Both the position numbers and the translations under genes were made by a program. A stretch of DNA of 64,000 nt from Pisaster brevispinus (lineage: Eukaryota > Echinodermata > Asteroidea > Forcipulatida > Asteriidae), in contig JAMKCF010000015.1 of NCBI GenBank assembly GCA_023634235.1, positions 2,209,698-2,273,697 on the forward strand, written 5' to 3'. The notes beneath the pieces were generated by a model. It made no database searches, was not told where the DNA came from, and worked only from the letters and a program-made list of their open reading frames with translations. Shown here in pieces: positions 43,384-53,978 of the stretch (position 1 is its first letter; each line of letters starts with the position of its first letter).

Positions 43384-44199
43384 GTTTGATAGGTTTTTTT
43401 TGGTAACGTCACACCTACACAATGTCTTTTCTGAACACTGTCATTTGATGCTTGAATAACTGAGTATTATTGGGTGTACTTTAAGCACACTTACCTTTTA
43501 GATTTTGAATGATACCTCTTTCTTGTTTTCTTTCAAACGTCCACGGTTCCCGCGTACTTTAACCAAACGCACCGCTTGAATCTATCAATCACCGGGACAC
43601 TACGGCACTGTGCGGATATTGTACCCTGCATTGTACTGATGGTGTATTAATATTTGTATCCAACACACCTGCCCATATTATCAATAAATATCAAATGTCG
43701 CAAATGACCCGCAAAAAAGTACAAGTGATCCGCGTAATCTGTCATTTTGAAAGAGGAGGGGGGACATCCGTCGGAAAATGAAACTTTACTTACGAATGGC
43801 CCAGTATCCGGACGCAAATATGAATCGATCGATTTTGGTCATTAAGTGGCGTCACCCTGGAGTGATATATATGGCCATTAACCTTGGGGAGAGAACAAAG
43901 CGATGAAGGTCTGCCTCTTCCGTAGACATCAAACGGCCGCCGGATACAGTCAAAATGCCGGTTTAGACGCGAGTCTTCCCTTAACACCATAGCAAGTAAA
44001 ATGTTGAATAGGCCTAAATGGATACTTCCTTGGTTCTCTCTATCTAATACCGCTATCAGACAGATTGCCAGTGAATGTATTCAGTTGTATTTCGTTTGGG
44101 TGTGGATCCTTGGGTAGTTCACATTGCCATATGCCAGATAGACTGTTGATTGTTAATTCGAGGCAGACATCTTAACTTTCCTCGATTTTAAGCAGAGCA
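43384..44199. other. non-coding DNA
   Basis: It contains the AATAAA at 43683-43688 noted above. A minus-strand donor (AAAAG|GTAAGTGTG, plus positions near 43490) would follow a short minus ORF but has no clear acceptor. Confidence 0.45.
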
Positions 44200-44375
44200 A
44201 GGGCCGTAACCAAATTGGCGGCTACGACTACGTATGATGGCTAAGGGTGTGAACCAAGCACGGCATGTACTCCGACGCACAATGGCGCGGCGAAGTACAT
44301 GCCGTTCTTGGCAACACCCCGAGCACCCTACGTAGCCGTAGCCGTAGCCGTAGCCGCCACTTCGGACGCGGCCCT
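44200..44375. mobile_element. family L inverted-repeat element, copy 5
   Basis: At 176 bp this is the longest copy: AAGGGCCGTAACCAAATTGG, then GGCTACGACTACG, mirrored by CTACGTAGCCGTAGCC hexamers and GCCACTTCGGACGCGGCCCT. The centre has a second inverted pair, CGGCATGTACT with AGTACATGCCG. It is non-coding. Confidence 0.75.
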
Positions 44376-45149
44376 AATAAACTGAAGTTTGAAGGAAGAG
44401 ACTGGTTAATTTGTTACGGTATACGATTGTCATTTCGTTGGTGAGTACCGAGACAGTTCGGGATGTTTGGCTCACAGAGGAAAACTTTGTGTGTTCCTTG
44501 TGTAAGGCCGGTTTTTATTTTTCAATGAATCATGCATCACCAGCTCACTATGTGACTCATTAAAATGTGATAGACCTCTCTACTGCATCGTCACAGCCGC
44601 GAGAAGTGGTTGGTAAAAATGCTGGTGGCCATTGCTACAAAAGATGCAATATCAATACACCAATAGCTATAAAATTAACCACAGGCCCTATCATTCTTTA
44701 TTACCCCAAACAAAATGTAACCCCTTTTATTAAGAAGGGCTGATTGGCGCCGGCCCAGTGAAATTTTGTGATACTTGAGGCCGCGCCGCCCGTACAAAAT
44801 GGTTGTCACCGTTTTGCAAACAAAGTAAAGGTCTAGTTTGTTCCGAGATTGTCGCAGTTCTTGTGCAGTTTTTTCAAACCTTTGATCGTGCCAGTTGTCT
44901 GGTCAACTTAAACATACAAGTTTTAAACGTACACGTTCTAGGGCAGCTGTAGAATTAAGCAATCTAACTAACCATGGCTAAAATTGACATTCACGGTCAC
45001 CATTTTTGTCTGTACACAGTTTGTGATTGTGTATGACGTCATGAACTTAACACAAAAGGAGCAAAAGCAAATGGCGACTGGCATGGCCCTTTAATGGATC
45101 CGTGTGTAACTCTTAAGGACGTAATAATACCACATGATGCCGACAAGCA
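44376..45149. other. non-coding DNA
   Basis: No gene is recognised. A donor-like TTG|GTGAGTACC lies at 44440 without an acceptor partner. Confidence 0.5.
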
Positions 45150-45324
45150 AGGTTTTGCATTGATTTTTCCCCCGTCCTTCCCGCCAAAATTCGCGTTGTA
45201 ATTATTTGCATTGATTTATCGTTTGTAACGGCGGCTTCCCGTTTGTTCTTACCTGCTTTAGCGGTAGGAAATTAAACTACGCAGTGAGATGAATGGCGGC
45301 TATTATGACGGTGACATGACTGGA
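45150..45324 (+). promoter_or_regulatory. proximal promoter/enhancer motif cluster
   Basis: A perfect E2F site, TTCCCGCCAAAA (45178-45189), is followed by TCGCG, GTAATTATTTGCATTGATTTATC with POU octamer ATTTGCAT (45204-45211) directly abutting the PBX/HOX-type TGATTTAT (45212-45219), and GAATGGCGGC (YY1-like, near 45290). The TATA box follows at 45325. Similar octamer-then-TATA spacing occurs at 11732-11836. Confidence 0.4.
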
Positions 45325-45360
45325 TATATAAGGCAGTCATATCGGTGACCTTGTCATATT
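45325..45360 (+). promoter_or_regulatory. candidate core promoter: TATA box plus initiator
   Basis: TATATAAG (45325-45332) is a canonical TATA box. TCATATT (45354-45360) fits the initiator consensus YYANWYY exactly, with its A at 45356, placing the TATA start at -31. That spacing is standard for RNA polymerase II. The upstream E2F and octamer sites agree with a promoter here. Confidence 0.4.
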
Positions 45361-45398
45361 GCACTGCCTGTCCAAAGTAAAATTATGCGGGGTGTTTT

Positions 45399-45632
45399 AT
45401 GGATAGACGAAAAGGAAATGAACTTATAGGGGTTGGCCTTTTTCGGACTGGAGTGGGATGTACCTGCACGCATTTAGCTCGTGGTATACCATGGTGCGCC
45501 CAGATGTACCCAGTTGCATATTTCTGCCCAATACACAAACATAGCGAGGGGTTTAGCGCTGATTCAGAGTGTGGCTTCACTGACTCTAGTTGGGTGTCGG
45601 TGTGTACTGTCTCTGCCATCGTTCTCTCGTAA
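45399..45632 (+). CDS. short ORF behind the TATA promoter, 77 codons, cysteine-containing, unknown
   Basis: The ORF starts 43 bp after the predicted start site, overlapping a 14-codon upstream ORF from ATG 45384. It reads MDRRKGNELIGVGLFRTGVG, then a segment with six cysteines in the pattern C-x-C-x10-C-x10-C-x14-C-x9-C. There is no signal peptide, so a secreted disulfide-rich peptide is unlikely. The stop codon lies inside a possible donor, CTC followed by GTAAGAG at 45629, so this could instead be exon 1 of a longer transcript. No family is recognised. Confidence 0.2.
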   Translation: MDRRKGNELIGVGLFRTGVGCTCTHLARGIPWCAQMYPVAYFCPIHKHSEGFSADSECGFTDSSWVSVCTVSAIVLS

Positions 45633-45740
45633 GAGATCGCTTGAAGCAGACATATTACGAAACAATTTCTGTATAAAAAATTTGCAGGAGACCATTATTT
45701 TTTTTGGCTGTTAGCCTTATCCCGATAAGCATAATTTGTT

Positions 45741-45791
45741 GTTGTGCTTCGCTATCCCCCCCCCCTTAGCAGCTCTATGGCATTGGGCCAG
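45741..45791. mobile_element. fragment of family J
   Basis: It retains TTGTTGTGCTTCGCTA, a C10 run, then the terminus TTAGCAGCTCTATGGCATTG with GGCCA. The other arm is missing or was displaced by the family G element that follows. Confidence 0.55.
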
Positions 45792-45799
45792 AAATACAG

Positions 45800-46016
45800 G
45801 TTTAGGGGTCCTGACCCATTCTGTGTCAGGTTGACCCATTTACTGACCCGTTACTGGGTCAGGCTAACTCGGGAACTGGTTAATCTGCGTCAGTTTGACC
45901 TTTTTCTGGGTCATTGTGACACAGATTCCGGGTTCCCACTCCCACCCAGAAATGGTTAAGGCTCCTCTGGGACCCGGAACAGGGTAAATTCTAACCCGTG
46001 GGAGTTGTTAGAGTGT
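45800..46016. mobile_element. family G inverted-repeat element, copy 6
   Basis: The interior order matches copies 4 and 5 (TGCGTCAGTTTGACC, TTCTGGGTCATTGTGACACA, CTCTGGGACCCGGAACAGGG), and the copy ends CCCGTGGGAGTTGTTAGAGTGT. The position holding the receptor-type palindrome in copies 1, 4 and 5 is degraded here. Confidence 0.65.
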
Positions 46017-46116
46017 ATGTTCTTCCGTTGTCGTCATCTAATCGTCCACAGGGGAAAGATGTGTTTGTGAATGGTTGGGGATTGTGGAGGTAGGTTGCCT
46101 AATTCTAGACTGGTCC

Positions 46117-46146
46117 CCTGTCTTTATCCGCAAGGATAAAGACAGG
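46117..46146. other. perfect 13-bp hairpin with GCAA loop
   Basis: CCTGTCTTTATCC (46117-46129) and GGATAAAGACAGG (46134-46146) are exact reverse complements around GCAA, a GNRA tetraloop if transcribed. The hairpin is flanked by a direct repeat, ACTGGTC, on both sides (46109-46115 and 46148-46154). It may be a tiny inverted-repeat insertion with target duplication, or an RNA structure. Confidence 0.6.
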
Positions 46147-46154
46147 TACTGGTC

Positions 46155-48228
46155 TTAAGGCCCAATGATTTCATTGGATACATCACGTAGCGTTGTTTTG
46201 TTCTGCGGGTGTCCGTGTGAAATGAATGCTAGGTCAAAGGTACGTTTGCCAACATCCGGTCTGGCTGGTATCTGGCGTTATTCACGTGCCTCGAAGTGTG
46301 ACGTCAGATGTTCGGGCTAGCCTAATTCTTGCCTAAATCTCACACACAGTGTACTTGAATTGAATACATTGAGGGTGTAACAGACTCCACTGGCAGTTGT
46401 AGGATGTCAACATAACTGCACCCTTCAACAGTCATCGTTTCTCATCTGATTATAAACAAAATGATTGAAGGTGTCAGAAATCAAACTTTGTTAGTTTTGA
46501 AATCAAATCATGAGATACAGCACGGATATAAAATGCTTTCAAGATATCAGTTCAATTATTCAATATCTATGAGACGGTATTGCAGATATTATTTATCATC
46601 CCTGGTGCGTGGTATGGAGTGAATAATTAAAGAAGAAAGACGAACAGAATTCAAGACAGATTTACATCTTTCTGCAGTTTTGCCAAAGCTTAATTTCAAA
46701 CGTAAAAAGTGAAATGAAACGGGTATTTTTAGTAAAGGATCCGGTCACCGTAATGCTGAACGGGAATGCAAACATGTGAAAACAGAGACAAGGTTGTTTA
46801 CCTATAGAAACTTTCCAGAGGAGTATTTTACATTAAGTGGCACTTTTACCAAGTAAAAGTTCCCTAACCGATTTCCTGAAAGAAAAATCACAGAAATTGC
46901 TTTACAAAATTGACTATTTTGAATGACGCCTTACCTTTAACGTAATGAGTGCCATGCCTATGAATTTGACATGTTCACTTTATGATATGAAATCGAAGTA
47001 AGGACTTATTGCCGAGCCTTTTTGATGGATGATATTACTGAACTGAAAATGACATTCAGAAAAAAAATTATTCGCTGGTTTAAAGAGTTTTATGAGATTG
47101 ACATTGAGCAAAATGGAGATACATGAACTTGTCAACGAGTGAAACAAAGTACATGTAGATTCGTTATTTATACATACTGTTTATGCGTTCATATGGAAAA
47201 CCAATAGTCGTTGGTATTTTTGACTTAACCACACCGCCTTCTCCAGCCATGATAAAAAGTAGAATCACTGAATTTGTAAACGGGTTACTCTTTATCTTTG
47301 ACCTCGTGTCACATATATTTTATAATTTATGACTGATTCTATTAAAATGTCAATTAAACACTGTCACAATCCCTCTCTCAAACCCTCAATCCCAACTGCC
47401 TTCTCCCAGTGTACACTTTGACTCAGAATATTGACAAGAAAGGACTTCTTTTTTTTATCTCGTGTCATAGCTGTATCTGGTCTATTAATAGCAGTCGTTA
47501 TTTGGCTCTAAATTAGTCCGTGCATTGGGAATAATGTAAAAAAATAATTTATGTTTATTTATCCAGAAATCGGTAATCGGTCATTTTGACACTTATCAAT
47601 ACACCTGGGCCCGCCAGTCAATCAATCAATTTGATATCGGAACACGGATTTCTGTTTGGCTTCAGTCTTAAAGCTCAATGACTGTGTTCAAGATTGTGAC
47701 TCATAAACGGCATGCCGGAGATGCTAGATTCTTCAAGCGTTTTGAGGCCGACCTGCAAATGCATATATGCAGTTTACACCATTGGCTAGTTGTGCAGTCT
47801 GTTTTCCAAACTCTGTTGTTTTAGCGGTAACTGATTGGTCAAAAGTCTATCATCAGTCACATAATGTGATTGGCTTGTTAACCCATGGTCGGTATGCATT
47901 TTACTCCCATTCTGCTCTACAGTGTCCAATTAATTCCTTGCAACTTATAGATCGTACAATGTTGAAACATTAAAGACGGCAATATTTCTCTCCCCCCCCC
48001 CCGATATATTGTTAAAGTAATGACTTTCATAAATGGGAAAGGCTTAATAGTCAATAATTTATATAATTTCTGCGCTGCTTTCAATTGACTTGACAATGAT
48101 GTGAGATGGGTTTCTTGGGACTCGTTAACTCTTGCTCTGGAAACTCTAACCAGCTCACGTCCATCTGTATCCCTGATGTTGCGAGAAAGGCATCACCTTG
48201 GCAGACGATCACCAAAATGTGGCGAGAG
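46155..48228. other. 2-kb non-coding stretch
   Basis: No gene, transposon or strong motif is seen. A donor-like CAAAG|GTACGT at 46231 has no acceptor. Confidence 0.5.
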
Positions 48229-48240
48229 TTTTGGCGGGAA
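48229..48240 (+). promoter_or_regulatory. E2F consensus site
   Basis: TTTTGGCGGGAA is an exact match to the E2F/DP site and the complement of the core in the 45178 site. The surroundings (48230-48330) are CpG-richer than average but have no TATA box. Confidence 0.3.
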
Positions 48241-50229
48241 CCCGGCGTCAGAATGTGACTGCAAGGTTCTCACGCACAACGCCTTCACACAACAGCCTCA
48301 CCTCTGATCCCAGCGCGGCCGAGAACACAAACCGGTATTATCGTGCTTCATGCTTTCCCGCCACAAGTACTCGATGGTTGGTTTCCTGCATGTCAGCCGT
48401 CAATAAGTCAAAACTGTAACTTCACCATCGGCTTGTCACTGTATTTGACTCGCGCCGTATTTTTGACGAGAGCAGGAGAAAGAAAAAAAAGGCGCCAGCT
48501 TTCAGACTCATTCTGCCGGCCATCGACGTTTACATATTGACTGTGGCGGGTTTTTAATTGTCGCAATTTTGCTGTTTTAGTTTGCAGCGGGTTTTGTGTC
48601 GAACCTTTTTTTTTTCTCTCTCTCTTTCCGCTTGTCAACTTATCACTTTTTGTCAGTCTGATTTAACATGCAACATGACATATTGATGTGAAGGGACGGG
48701 TTTAATATTTCGAAAAACGCAATTTCGGAATCAGATCTCAGCTTCAAGGCTCTGATGCCTCCATCGTGACGAATGATTGAACTGCACGTAAAGACATTTA
48801 TGACAACTTCTAAACGTCTTCCTGTTGGTTTTCGTGTGTGTGTTTTAATGTTAATTTTGGGTATGTGCGTTACCTGTATCTTTGGAGTGTTGTGATCGGC
48901 TTACGAAATGGGCATACGTCATAATGAATTAATTTCGCTATGTGTTGTTGATGTTCTACCTTAGGACTATTTTCAGCACAAAAGAGCTTTTATATATTGT
49001 TGATAAACTATTAACCACGCTGGTTGGCGTGGACAGCCTAATGTTAGCAAAACATTCAATCGTGTTAACAGAATGTTGTGTCCAAATTAAACATTTCTGC
49101 AAACTTTCAATTAACACAAAATACATCCCATGATTGGTTGCTTCGTTTCCAACAAATTCATCACACTATGTTTGAATATTTGTGTAACGTTATTACAAAC
49201 TGTGGTCGATCTGTTTGTGCTTTGCATTTATGGCTTCCCATAGTTTTCCAACCTTGGTTTGCAAAAACTCGGGCTGTGACGTTGCAATAGAATAGTCTTC
49301 GGGCTCAACGGGGGCTCATTTTGACGGCTCTACTTACCCAGGAATCATGCGTTTGAAGTCTAGTTACCATTCTCTGCTTAGGTTTTGCGACAACTTTCCG
49401 GCTAGCTAGGAATGCTCACCAACGTTTGTACGTTAGCGCAGCAATCAATATAGTATATCCCTTGCTTACACGTAAAATACGTTTACATTAAGCGTGAATT
49501 GTTCGAGCTGATTAAGGGCTGACTTTTCGCTTATACGGATAGCAGCGCCATAAAAATTGGGTCTGCGCATTTTCTGATTCACATTCATGGCTAAACTAAC
49601 CGATTTTTGAGCTATATCGAATCCTCCACCCATCAGTAACTAAACGAAACTCGCAGTCAAAGTCATCTTGGCGCCAATTTTATCCTTGGAGATGATATCG
49701 TCGTCTCTAGCAATGCCTCAACTAAAAAAAAAAACATGAGCGATGACTTCCAGAAACGGAACATTTGCCAGGCAGTAGTTAGAGAGGAGAGTAGAGGTAA
49801 AACACGCGGGGAAATCAACGCTTAAAATCTCACTATGATTCAATTCACCAAGGACGTCATCAATTCGGGGTTTCATCCTTTGAGTTGCAGGGGATTGTGA
49901 TAACAGACCGCCCCGTGCCGGATGGGTTCAACAAATACATAAACAGAAAAGTGATGTGTATGTATAACGCAGTCGTTTCATGGTATATATACTCAACAGA
50001 ATTGATCTCAATATTTTGTATAATTGTTTCTTTGTTTAAGGATTCTGATCGGTGCAATAATTAAGGCATATGATACGGGTTTTTTATTTTATTTTTTTTT
50101 TTCTGTGACAAAACTAAAATGAAGAACAACGATTTGTGTTAAACACACTGACAATCACAATATTGAGTGTGTGTTATAATGGTGTATGATATTTACTATA
50201 GATTAGTCACTCGACCATGAAGAATGGCA
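48241..50229. other. non-coding DNA
   Basis: No gene is seen. A fragment near 49245-49300 (CCAACCTTGG, AAACTCGGGCTGTGACG) vaguely resembles family B. Confidence 0.5.
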
Positions 50230-50640
50230 AGAATTGTCCATTCGAGTACGCATGCGCAGTGGAGTCAACTCCTCCATCGTGCGTGACGCCGCCTGAGCGC
50301 TTGATGGATGGCAACCCCCAGAGTGAAATTATGCTCATATTTATTACATGGCACAATGATACATCGTATGTCAAACTCAGTTAAAATGCCTTAATACACA
50401 CCGCAGCTGTCTCCAATCCCGCGGATCCGCCGGGGGAGAAAAAAAACCCAAACGCGCCTGCGTACGATCAGAGGCGACCGCCGCGATGATGATGACAGAG
50501 TACGGGGAGCGCCGGGCCGTATTTTACATTAGCGGGGGCATGCCGGGTTACCGCGGCCAGCCGGGTTGTAGCTTGTCGGCACGCTGTGAGTGCCGCGGAA
50601 ATCGGCTCCTCTCCACGGGGGAAACAAACCCCCCAACCAA
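50230..50640. promoter_or_regulatory. CpG-rich block, possible TATA-less promoter
   Basis: It contains ACGCATGCGCAGTGG (NRF1-like, near 50250), GTGACGCCGCC, CCCGCGGATCCGCCGG and dense CpG over 50420-50610. CpG is markedly commoner than in the surroundings. ORFs on both strands over it have no domain. NRF1 plus CpG density is a common TATA-less promoter signature in animals, but no exon is identified. Confidence 0.25.
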
Positions 50641-51917
50641 AAGGGACTCCGGTAAAGCTGAAAGCTACTCCTTTCCCCATGAAAAAAAGAAGAAGGGGGA
50701 AAAAAATCCTCCCGGCTAAATTAATGTCCATAACTCTTATGGGAATTTCAACGGAAATTTATTTTTGAAAGAGTTAGGGTTGAATTGTCGGCAGTATTGA
50801 ATTACGCAGTGTGACTTTATGCATTGGGTTTTCGCATTCAGTTCAGAGTTTTATACGAGGTTATTGAAGTTCTTAAACTCTCAATGCCATTCTCGAGAGA
50901 AAAGATTTTTTAATTTTCTGATGATGTGCAAATAGAATTTATGAAGAGGTGTTTTAAAGTGAGAAGAAAATGTCGGTCTACCTCATACAATTTCCTCGTT
51001 GATTTTTGTAAACCGTATACATAAAACACATTTTAATCATCACAAAGTTTATGCTAACCAAACCAAAACGAGGCTGGGAGGCTTAACAGTCTGTGCCCCC
51101 GGCAGTGTTGATGTAAACACACTCGTTTGTCCGTTATTGTAGCCGATGGAGGAATAAACAGAATGGACGCACCAAGATCGTTCATTCGTAGTGTGGCCAC
51201 AACCCAACTTTCATCAAGCTGAAAAGCACACTTAGTGCTAAGCCCGGGATATTTCGCGTATAGCAGTAACAAGTAAACGGCCAAAAATGCCTGATTCGTT
51301 GCAAATTAAGCCCCGCTAGTATGTTTCGCTTTACAGCAACGACACCGTCCAAAATGCTGACTTGTTTAGGAGTTTAAGTGATAATAACAGTAGGAGAGGT
51401 CACCGGGGCTGACTCGAGATGAAATATGTTGTTGAACCCGGAGAATATCGTTTTATGTGAACGCACTTGAGGGCAAGTGTTGACGTGTCGAGTGCGGTAG
51501 TGACGAAAAGTCGAAATATCTTTTGTGTCCGTCCCTCAAGCGAGGGCGTTTAGTTGTTATTATAAAAGATCACTCAACATAATGATCAGCGCAAGGGCTT
51601 TGACAGTTGGTGATGACAGGGTAAAGTGCTAGTCTCAGAGTGCACTGGGTTGTACTTTTTTTCCCGGCTAAAGTGGGAACTGCTATTGTTTATGATCGGT
51701 TGTTCTGGATAGTTGTATTAATTTTAGTAAAACTAAGGGTTTTCAGTAGACAAAATGCGACCTGGTACATTTGAGTACGAAGGGGTTAACTTTGGCATGT
51801 TATGCTCACTGTGAAGTTTTACCTCGTGTATAGACTCTTGTTTTTATTTGTGTCTCCTTGTAAACGCACATCACATGGACCCATTTCACATTAGAGTAGG
51901 CCTTCCTGTATGAGGAT
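50641..51917. other. non-coding DNA
   Basis: No gene is seen. AAACGAGGCTGGGAGGCTTA at 51067 and CAGTCTGTGCCCC resemble the start of family B. Confidence 0.45.
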
Positions 51918-52355
51918 TTGGTTTGTTTGTTTGTTTGGTTGTTTTTTTTTTTTTTTTTTTTTTTTCAGTTACCAGAGCTCCCTCCTCCGTTTTATCCATT
52001 TGATTGGTGCGGTGGCAACACTAATGTGATGGCCACACTGGTCGCAGCTCCGTGCACAGTGTTACCTTTTCGTGCGGTACCTTGGCGTCATTTTTGCCAA
52101 CTTGTAGTCAGATTAGCAGTGACCATTAACGCTGTGATTAAATGGGGCCAGACTGCTTTATTCACTTCCAACCTCACTTCAGTCACACGGGTATTTGTAT
52201 TGAGGATCGTTTTATGTAGAACTGGGGGAAAAAAAACGAGGGGCCTTTCCCTAACCTCGGTTTGTGCTCGGGCTCCGCATCAACTTTTAGAGCAGTGTAT
52301 TTTGCACGGTGTTTCTATCATCACATGGTGCCCAGAGCCAGCGACGGAGCCTTAA
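51918..52355 (+). CDS. longest ORF in the window, 145 codons, doubtful
   Basis: The first 16 codons come from a (GTTT)n and T24 tract, so the given start is not credible. T24 followed by CAG at 51966-51968 would make a splice acceptor, giving an exon starting LPELPPPFYPFDWCGGNTNV. No donor, domain or hydropathy pattern supports it. Part of the sequence (CTTCCAACCTCACTTC, then GCCTTAAGCCGAGG) resembles repeat family B, so it is most likely fortuitous. Confidence 0.08.
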   Translation: MVCLFVWLFFFFFFFFQLPELPPPFYPFDWCGGNTNVMATLVAAPCTVLPFRAVPWRHFCQLVVRLAVTINAVIKWGQTALFTSNLTSVTRVFVLRIVLCRTGGKKTRGLSLTSVCARAPHQLLEQCILHGVSIITWCPEPATEP

Positions 52356-53394
52356 GCCGAGGTTTGAAAAAAAGGTTTGAAGGTTTAAGAGAAGCCCGAG
52401 TTATCGACACGGCGCGCTGCCCGTGGTAGCGAGGCTGGGGGCTTGGCTGCTTCGTTTCTAGCCTCGGTTTTGTCGTATGGATCTGGCTGTACTCATTGAT
52501 GGCCTATTGAGTCAATCTGGGCAACGATACCTGACTAATCTAAACCTGTCCTCAAGAGCCCGAAGAGGAGTCTTAACACGAGGGTGTCGTCGGCACGTCC
52601 CGTTGGGACGATTCCCCGGCGAGATCACACGGCATCAAATCACGACCGCCACTCCAAATGAGTTTTTCTATCAACGATGACGGCTGGTATGGCATACTAA
52701 TGGACCAGGGAGACGTGATGGTGATACACGAGGTTTTTCAGGCTTTTGGGAAGATGGTGGGGGAGGTGGTAATCTGGAGGAAATGTGGAGATACCATCGC
52801 GCGACGTAGGCTTCTCAACGGGGCAATGAATACGAACTAGAAATCAAGATAATTGGGGTCTGGTCATAGTCAGCTCTCCACTCTGTGCAGTCGATCGGCA
52901 TTACTGCGACCATTGGCACCACACAGCTCTTTAGCAAACAGCTGAGGGCAGCGAAACAGACATAATCATTCAGAATATTTCAATCAAATTATATTGTAAC
53001 CCTTAAGCCTGAAAAATGTCTAGATGAAGACAATCTTGAAACCGTCTGTTGAATTTGTTGCAATTTTCCGAATGAATTTTTAAAATGAATTTATGTTAAT
53101 TCAGACGCAATTCAATCTTCTGATAAGTGATGTCCCTTTTTGTGTTTTGAGATCAATAAACCATTTATGTATCTCAAGACCCTTGTCAAAAGAGCCACGA
53201 GCTTTCATTCTGTGTTGTTACTATGTGTTGCATGAATCACCTGCTTTGGGTTTAACGCTGTATGATGTTTCTGTTTTGTGACAAGGTGAAGGCTCATTCT
53301 CTGATCGTGTGCAATTAGTTGCCCGAGACCATCACTTAAAGTCCATGTCACGCAACTGATTAAGTCAACCGGTGTTGCATTTATTCTTGAGGGT
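52356..53394. other. non-coding DNA with repeat-like start
   Basis: Positions 52356-52480 hold GAGGTTTGAAAA, GCGAGGCTGGGG and CTAGCCTCGGTTTTG, words shared with family B and inverted relative to each other. Beyond that nothing is recognised. Confidence 0.45.
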
Positions 53395-53640
53395 GCATTT
53401 AACTCTAATTGCCCGCGCTGGGAACCCATTGGTCATTGGTGCCGCATTATCTCCTGATTGCCATAAAGATGACTCTATGTACTCGCCGGTCATTAGTGGG
53501 AAGCCAAGTTCAGCCATAAGTAACCCTTCTAATTGCCGTCATTCCCCTGGGGACAAGGTTGATGAGTTCACACTAAATGGACTACATCATTTACCACGAA
53601 GCTCAACTCGTATATTCCGTGCACCTCGGTGGTTTTTCCG
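53395..53640. promoter_or_regulatory. candidate conserved non-coding element
   Basis: Repeat-free, with CCATTGGTCATTGG, TTGCCATAAAGATG, GGTCATTAGTGGG, TTCTAATTGCCGTC and the palindrome TTCCCCTGGGGA (53542-53553, EBF-like). The 98-codon ORF across it (53372-53668) is polar but unrecognised, so a coding exon is a less likely alternative. Confidence 0.25.
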
Positions 53641-53978
53641 TGAGCACCAAGCCGTCCTGTGGTCTTAAAATTACTTTTCCGTTGAAAATAGGATTTTCTG
53701 CTTCAGAAATGAGTCACGTATTCGTGCAAAATATAGCAATGTAGACCTTTTTTTTTTAATATAAGAAAATAACGTACACAAATTGCTATTGACAGCGTTT
53801 AGTCTTGCAATGTGTGACTGCAAATCCACTGCTAAACCGAAGTCACTTTTCCGTGAGAGTTTAATTTAAAAAAATCCCACGGTTTTATTACTCGCGGAAA
53901 TACTTTGTCTCTGGGAGATTTGCCGTATAACGCGATTTATTGCAGCGTATAATTATATGAGTTCAAACTCGATGTTTA
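53641..53978. other. non-coding DNA
   Basis: A T9 run lies at about 53748. Nothing else is recognised. Confidence 0.5.

Noticed and set aside
43480..43560. Minus-strand exon ending at AAAAG|GTAAGTG near 43490, frame REPWTFERKQERGIIQNLK
   Set aside because: The resemblance to a KRAB-type word is superficial and no good acceptor was found.
52030..52355. Exon after the T24-CAG tract
   Set aside because: A homopolymer followed by CAG mimics an acceptor; the downstream sequence looks like family B and no donor is convincing.
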